A DNA stretch of 10,404 nucleotides. Source: Bacteroidales bacterium (lineage in GTDB: Bacteria; Bacteroidota; Bacteroidia; Bacteroidales; B18-G4). The stretch lies in contig JAGLYE010000038.1 in the NCBI GenBank assembly GCA_023132505.1, forward strand, positions 1-10,404, written 5' to 3'. The notes beneath the pieces are model-generated. The model ran no database searches and had not been told where the DNA came from. It worked only from the letters and a program-made list of their open reading frames with translations. Positions 6,147 through 10,404 of this stretch are shown here, piece after piece. Made by a program: the position numbers and the translations under genes. The number at the start of each line of letters is the position of its first letter. Position 1 is the stretch's first letter.

Positions 6147-7994
6147 ATGTCGAAAAAAACGAGTAAAGTTATTGAAGTAGATGCGATTGTCGTCAAATTT
6201 GCCGGTGATTCCGGCGATGGGATGCAACTCAGTGGAAGCCAGTTTTCTGATACCTCTGCCTTTGCAGGGAACGATCTGTCCACTTTCCCGGATTACCCAT
6301 CAGAGATCAGGGCTCCCCAGGGGACCGTTGCCGGTGTATCAGGTTTTCAATTGCATATCGGACACAAAGAAATTGATACCCCGGGCGACCTGGCGGATGT
6401 GCTGGTTGCCATGAACCCGGCTGCACTCAAAGCTAATATGAAGTGGGTGAAGTCCGGAGCTACCATCATCATTGATATTGACAATTTTGATAATAAATAT
6501 TATAAAAAGGCGGGTTACATTGAAGACCCCCTGGGTGATGGTACCCTTGATGGCTATAATGTGGTGAAAGCACCTATAAGCCAATTGAGTAAGTCTTCTG
6601 TGAAAGACCTGGGTGTTGACTCAAAATCAGCTGAAAGGACCAAGAACCAGTTTGCCCTTGGTATCCTTTATTGGTTATTCAATAAGGACCTGAAATTTGG
6701 TGAAGAATTTATCGAGAATAAGTTTGGCAGTAAAAAACCTTTACTTGCCGAGGCCAATAAGCGTGTGCTTCGAGCCGGTTATAATTATGCTGAAACTGTT
6801 GAAGCCCTTCACACAACCTACCAGATCAACCCTATCAAGAACCGCAAGGGCAGGTTCAGGAACATAACGGGTAATATAGCCACTGCCTGGGGATTGATGG
6901 CTGCGGCAGAACGTGCCGGAATGGAATTATTTCTTGGCTCTTACCCGATCACGCCTGCCTCAGAAATACTTCAGGAGCTTTCAAATATGAAGCATTTCAG
7001 GGTGAAAACATTCCAGGCTGAGGATGAGATTGCAGGGATAAACGCTGCCATAGGTGCTAGTTTTGCAGGTGACTTTGCAGTTACCTCCACTTCCGGTCCC
7101 GGCCTTGCCCTGAAAGGTGAAGCAATCGGCCTGGCAGTGATCACAGAGCTTCCCCTCGTAATTATAGACGTACAGCGTGGCGGACCGGCAACCGGACTTC
7201 CGACCAAACTTGAGCAAGCCGATCTGATGCAGGCTCTTTATGGGCGGAATGGGGAAAGCCCCTGTGTAGTTATTGCAGCAAGCACACCGGCAAACTGCTT
7301 CCATTATGCGTTTATGGCCGGAAAGATCACCCTGGAACATATGACCCCGGTAATCCTGCTCACTGATGGATACCTGGCCAATGGTTCTGAGCTGTGGAAC
7401 ATTCCGGTGATTAAGAACATGCCGGAGATCAACCCACCCTTTGTGGAAGATAATACAGAATACCAACCCTATGAACGCAACAAAGATAACCTGGCAAGGT
7501 ACTGGGCGCTGCCCGGACAGGAAGGCTTGCGCCATCGTATCGGAGGATTGGAAAAAGAAGATATTACCGGAAACGTTTCCCATAACCCACTGAACCATGA
7601 GAGAATGGTACACCTCCGGGAGGAAAAAGTACAGAAAGTCGCTGACGTTATCCCAGAGATTAAAGTATCAGGTGAGGAAAGCGGTGACTTGCTGGTTGTA
7701 GGCTGGGGTGGTACTTACGGGGCACTGGTCTCAGCTGTAAAGGATATGCAGGAAGAAGGAAAGAAAGTGAGCCTTGCTCAGTTCAATTACATCAAGCCCC
7801 TGCCGAAAAATACAGCTGAGGTGTTCGGCAGATTCAAGAAGATAATTGTTTGTGAACTCAACATGGGCCAGTTTGTAAATTACCTGAGGATGAATCTCCC
7901 GGAATTTGATTACCTGCAATACAATAAAATTCAGGGATTGCCATTCATGATCTCAGAGCTGAAAGAAAAGATCAATAAAATTCTGGAGGGTTAA
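6147..7994 (+). CDS. korA: 2-oxoacid:ferredoxin oxidoreductase, fused gamma-alpha subunit (probably 2-oxoglutarate-specific)
   Basis: A 615-residue subunit of a thiamine-diphosphate enzyme that oxidatively decarboxylates a 2-oxoacid to acyl-CoA and CO2 while reducing ferredoxin. Residues about 10-195 form the gamma domain, with KFAGDSGDGMQLSG (17-30) and YPSEIRAPQG (50-59). The alpha part begins near 240 with GNIATAWGLMAAAERAG and YPITPASEI (266-274), the pyrimidine-binding region with its conserved Thr. It continues with FQAEDEIAGINAAIGAS (289-305), TSTSGPGLALKGEAIG (313-328) and QRGGPATGLPTK (343-354). A C-terminal transketolase-like domain lies near 520-615. The gamma-alpha fusion and separate beta gene match the KorAB type common in Bacteroidota. 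2-Oxoglutarate is the favoured substrate by overall similarity, but pyruvate or another 2-oxoacid is not excluded by sequence. There is no Shine-Dalgarno site. The stop lies 3 bases before korB, so the two are translated from one message. Confidence 0.93.
   Translation: MSKKTSKVIEVDAIVVKFAGDSGDGMQLSGSQFSDTSAFAGNDLSTFPDYPSEIRAPQGTVAGVSGFQLHIGHKEIDTPGDLADVLVAMNPAALKANMKWVKSGATIIIDIDNFDNKYYKKAGYIEDPLGDGTLDGYNVVKAPISQLSKSSVKDLGVDSKSAERTKNQFALGILYWLFNKDLKFGEEFIENKFGSKKPLLAEANKRVLRAGYNYAETVEALHTTYQINPIKNRKGRFRNITGNIATAWGLMAAAERAGMELFLGSYPITPASEILQELSNMKHFRVKTFQAEDEIAGINAAIGASFAGDFAVTSTSGPGLALKGEAIGLAVITELPLVIIDVQRGGPATGLPTKLEQADLMQALYGRNGESPCVVIAASTPANCFHYAFMAGKITLEHMTPVILLTDGYLANGSELWNIPVIKNMPEINPPFVEDNTEYQPYERNKDNLARYWALPGQEGLRHRIGGLEKEDITGNVSHNPLNHERMVHLREEKVQKVADVIPEIKVSGEESGDLLVVGWGGTYGALVSAVKDMQEEGKKVSLAQFNYIKPLPKNTAEVFGRFKKIIVCELNMGQFVNYLRMNLPEFDYLQYNKIQGLPFMISELKEKINKILEG
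7985..7990 (+). promoter_or_regulatory. Ribosome binding site of korB
   Basis: GGAGGG lies within the last codons of korA, 7 bases before the korB ATG at 7998. With the 3-base gap between the genes, this supports coupled translation of the two subunits. Confidence 0.65.
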
Positions 7995-7997
7995 AAC

Positions 7998-9029
7998 ATG
8001 CTTGAAGAAATCAAAACAAAACAGCTGAATACCACAAAAGCTGATTATAAAAGTGATCAGGTGGTTAAATGGTGTGCCGGATGTGGTGATTTTGCCATCC
8101 TTTCAGCCGTACAGAGTGCCCTGGTTGAAAGCAACGTAAGGAAAGAAGATGTGGTCTTTGTTTCAGGAATCGGATGCTCGTCAAGGTTCCCTTATTATAT
8201 GAATACATATGGATTTCATGGTTTGCACGGAAGGGGTGCTGCCATTGCCTCCGGTATCAAAGTTGCCAACCCAAAGCTGGATGTATGGCATATAACCGGC
8301 GACGGAGACAGTATGGCTATCGGCGGCAATCATTTCATCCACCTGGTGCGGCGGAATATCGACATGAACGTGATCCTCTTCAACAATAAGATCTATGGTC
8401 TTACAAAAGGACAGTACTCGCCAACTACCCCCAGGGGAAGTATCACAAAAACCTCACCTGACGGGACCATTGAAAACCCATTTAAACCCGGCGAGCTTAC
8501 AATGGGTGCCCAGGGGTCTTTCTTTGCCAGGGTGGTTGACACAGAACCAAAAAGGATGAAAGAAGTGTTCCTTGAGGCTACTAAGCATCGGGGTACATCT
8601 ATGGTCGAGGTCCTCCAAAATTGTGTGATCTTCAATAACCGTATCCATTCCGAGATCACCGGTAAAGATGTGAGGGACGACCACCAGATCCACCTCGAGC
8701 ATGGTAAACCCATGATCTTTGGCAAGGAAAAAAATAAAGGCCTTGTTCTCAGAGCCTCACGGCTGGAAGTAGTGACCATTGGCGAGAATGGCATTACTGA
8801 AGACGATATTCTCGTGCATGATGCACAGAATCCTGATGATACAACGCATTATATGCTTGTCAGGATGACACTTCCCGAATATCCGGTTGCAACGGGTGTA
8901 ATTCGGTTTTGCGAATACAATGAGCCCTACGATGCAGAGCTTGAATCCCAGGTGGAAAGGGCCATAGAGAAATCGGAAATGAAGTCTGTACAGGAGTTGA
9001 TAGAGACGAATTCTTTTATCGTTGATTGA
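7998..9029 (+). CDS. korB: 2-oxoacid:ferredoxin oxidoreductase, beta subunit
   Basis: The 343-residue catalytic partner of KorA, which binds thiamine diphosphate and a [4Fe-4S] cluster. WCAGCGDFAIL (25-35) carries the CxxC pair C26 and C29; C60 (GIGCSSRFPYY) and C209 (LQNCVIFNN) are the likely other two cluster ligands. The thiamine-diphosphate and metal motif is GDGDSMAIGGNH (101-112), followed by NVILFNNKIYGLTKGQYSPT (124-143), the usual end of this signature. HGLHGRGAAIASG (74-86) is also characteristic. The order and near-zero spacing after korA show one operon. No separate delta (ferredoxin-like) subunit follows; the electrons probably leave to a free ferredoxin, perhaps the one encoded divergently at 5735-5902. 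The family is certain; the 2-oxoglutarate preference is an inference. Confidence 0.94.
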   Translation: MLEEIKTKQLNTTKADYKSDQVVKWCAGCGDFAILSAVQSALVESNVRKEDVVFVSGIGCSSRFPYYMNTYGFHGLHGRGAAIASGIKVANPKLDVWHITGDGDSMAIGGNHFIHLVRRNIDMNVILFNNKIYGLTKGQYSPTTPRGSITKTSPDGTIENPFKPGELTMGAQGSFFARVVDTEPKRMKEVFLEATKHRGTSMVEVLQNCVIFNNRIHSEITGKDVRDDHQIHLEHGKPMIFGKEKNKGLVLRASRLEVVTIGENGITEDDILVHDAQNPDDTTHYMLVRMTLPEYPVATGVIRFCEYNEPYDAELESQVERAIEKSEMKSVQELIETNSFIVD

Positions 9030-9069
9030 TCCGGGCATCTCATTATTTCGTTGATTATCTTGCTTTTCA

Positions 9070-9100
9070 TTGTTTGGGTAGATGATATCCATTAACTTTG
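9070..9100 (+). promoter_or_regulatory. Possible tilS promoter, almost abutting the start codon
   Basis: TTG at 9070-9072, a 20-nt spacer, then TAACTTTG at 9093-9100, a match to TAnnTTTG with a weaker upstream box. The last base of the -7 box is only 4 bases before the ATG at 9105, so the message would start at or within a few bases of the start codon. The rest of the 75-base korB-tilS gap shows no terminator hairpin, so read-through from korAB is the alternative. Confidence 0.4.
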
Positions 9101-9104
9101 TTTC

Positions 9105-10404
9105 ATGATCCATCGCTTTAAATCCTTCATTACAGAGAGGCGTTTATTCCCTGAATCCGGCAAAGTGCTGCTGACTGTAAGCGGAGGCATGGATTCCATG
9201 GCTATGGCTGAGCTTTTCTCCAGTGCTGGCTTTAACTTTGCCATCGTTCATTGCAACTTCAAGCTGCGTGGTGAAGATGCAGATGCCGATGAGCGCCTTG
9301 TAGAAGCAGCAGCCGGCAGATATGGCGTGGGCTTTTTCTCCGGGTCGTTTAATACTAAGGAGATTGCCAAAGACCGCGGTGACTCTATTCAGATGGCAGC
9401 CCGGAACCTCAGGTATTCCTTTTTTGAAGAAATCGCTGCTGCACATGATTTCAAATATATCGCTACGGCACACCACCTCGACGATCAGATCGAAACATTC
9501 TTTATCAACCTGATACGGGGATGCGGAATAGCCGGCCTGCATGGCATCAGATTGAAACAAGGGAAGATCATCAGGCCGATGATGTTCGCCTACAGAACAG
9601 AAATTGAAGAATATGTGAAAGAGAACAATATCCCGTTCCGGGAAGACAGTTCCAATCAAAGCCTGAAGTACATGAGGAATAAGATCAGGCATGAGCTGAT
9701 GCCAGGCTTCCTCGAGATGAACCCTGCTTTTCGTGAGGAAATGACAGGCAATATTGCACGCCTGGCAGAAACCGAAGTGGTTTTCAGGCAGTTTATCTCC
9801 AAAGCAAAAGCAGTTGTCGTTCGTAAAGAAGAAGATGTGACCGCTATTGATATTCAGAAATTAAAGGAACTGGAACCCCTGCAAACTTTTCTGTATGAAT
9901 TCATCGCTGAGTTTGGGTTTAAGAAAGAAGATATCAGCAATATCATCCCGGCCATGGATGGTATCCCCGGAAAGATGTTTTTAAGTCCAACCCACCAGTT
10001 ACTTATTGACAGGCAGAATATACTGATCACCCCTGTCATACCAACTTCCCCCGGGAACAAGGAATATGCTGTTCAAAGGGACAATACAGCATTGAAAACC
10101 CCAATTGAGCTGACGATTGAAGTGCACAAAGCCGATGATTATACTATTCCGAAAGAAAATCGAATTGCTTCACTCGATCTTGACAAGCTTTCTTTTCCAT
10201 TATTGCTGCGTCGCTGGCAAAATGCTGATGCCTTCATCCCCCTGGGAATGAAGAACCGGAAAAAACTAAGTGATTTCTTCATCGACGAAAAGTTTTCCAT
10301 CTTTAAGAAAGAACGTACATGGGTACTATGTTCAGGCGATGATATTGTCTGGGTTGTAGGCTCAAGGATTGATGAGCGGTATAAAGTTACAGAGGAAACT
10401 CAGG
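9105..10404 (+). CDS. tilS: tRNA(Ile)-lysidine synthetase (3' end outside window)
   Basis: An essential cytoplasmic enzyme that uses ATP and lysine to convert C34 of the CAU-anticodon tRNA-Ile to lysidine, so that it reads AUA instead of AUG. The frame is open from 9105 to the right edge (433 codons, no stop). Motifs: the ATP PP-loop SGGMDS (26-31), HCNFKLRGEDADADE (49-63), IQMAARNLRYSFF (95-107), AHHLDDQIETFF (122-133), and the R-N-K-I-R-H-E-L series (191-198), all hallmarks of TilS. The C-terminal TilS domain is recognised in LLRRWQNADAFIPLGMK, then KKLSDFFIDEK and VWVVGSRIDERYKV, just before the edge. The family usually ends shortly after this point, so only a few residues should be missing. 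The start gives the usual spacing of about 25 residues to the PP-loop. It lies 75 bases after korB, without a Shine-Dalgarno site. Confidence 0.96.
   Translation, partial: MIHRFKSFITERRLFPESGKVLLTVSGGMDSMAMAELFSSAGFNFAIVHCNFKLRGEDADADERLVEAAAGRYGVGFFSGSFNTKEIAKDRGDSIQMAARNLRYSFFEEIAAAHDFKYIATAHHLDDQIETFFINLIRGCGIAGLHGIRLKQGKIIRPMMFAYRTEIEEYVKENNIPFREDSSNQSLKYMRNKIRHELMPGFLEMNPAFREEMTGNIARLAETEVVFRQFISKAKAVVVRKEEDVTAIDIQKLKELEPLQTFLYEFIAEFGFKKEDISNIIPAMDGIPGKMFLSPTHQLLIDRQNILITPVIPTSPGNKEYAVQRDNTALKTPIELTIEVHKADDYTIPKENRIASLDLDKLSFPLLLRRWQNADAFIPLGMKNRKKLSDFFIDEKFSIFKKERTWVLCSGDDIVWVVGSRIDERYKVTEETQ

Noticed and set aside
6981..7613. 210-codon open frame on the - strand inside korA
   Set aside because: Shadow of korA: the + strand frame has clear family motifs throughout, and the reverse translation shows no recognisable domain.
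9144..9692. 182-codon open frame on the - strand inside tilS
   Set aside because: It lies opposite the conserved PP-loop and AHHLDDQ region of tilS; no recognisable domain, so a shadow.

Overview
The window looks like ordinary core chromosome from a bacterium of the phylum Bacteroidota, most likely an anaerobe of class Bacteroidia. Three things point there: the bamA - ompH - ompH gene order, several upstream sequences that fit the Bacteroidota promoter pattern (TTTG, about 20 nt, TAnnTTTG), and a fused gamma-alpha 2-oxoacid:ferredoxin oxidoreductase next to a small 2[4Fe-4S] ferredoxin. The family or genus cannot be decided from this stretch. No mobile elements, CRISPR arrays, tRNAs or rRNAs were seen.

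Layout. Bases 1-3771 (+ strand) form an outer-membrane biogenesis block. It holds the 3' part of bamA (its start lies left of the window) and two secreted Skp/OmpH-like periplasmic chaperones, the second with its own good promoter. A convergent junction with a 12-bp hairpin (3796-3832) separates this block from nadB (L-aspartate oxidase, - strand, 3862-5460), which has a structured leader of about 130 nt and a well-matched promoter. Next, also on the - strand, is a 55-residue ferredoxin with a textbook terminator. Divergent from it, on the + strand, are korA and korB (6147-9029). The last gene is tilS (9105 to the right edge), which is open at the window end and lacks only its final codons.

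How the genes work together. BamA inserts beta-barrel proteins into the outer membrane, and Skp/OmpH chaperones hold unfolded barrel proteins in the periplasm on the way to it. KorAB oxidatively decarboxylates a 2-oxoacid (probably 2-oxoglutarate) to the acyl-CoA and reduces ferredoxin; the divergent ferredoxin gene is a plausible electron carrier for it. NadB makes iminoaspartate for NAD synthesis, and TilS makes the lysidine base of the AUA-reading tRNA-Ile. The last two are housekeeping genes with no evident functional link to their neighbours.

No gap between genes reaches 300 bases. The largest are 5461-5734 (nadB leader and promoter plus ferredoxin terminator) and 5903-6146 (AT-rich divergent promoter region). 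I found no previously undescribed multi-gene system. The points most worth a second look are the dyad in the nadB leader, the tilS promoter that would give a nearly leaderless mRNA, and the non-aromatic C-terminus of BamA.
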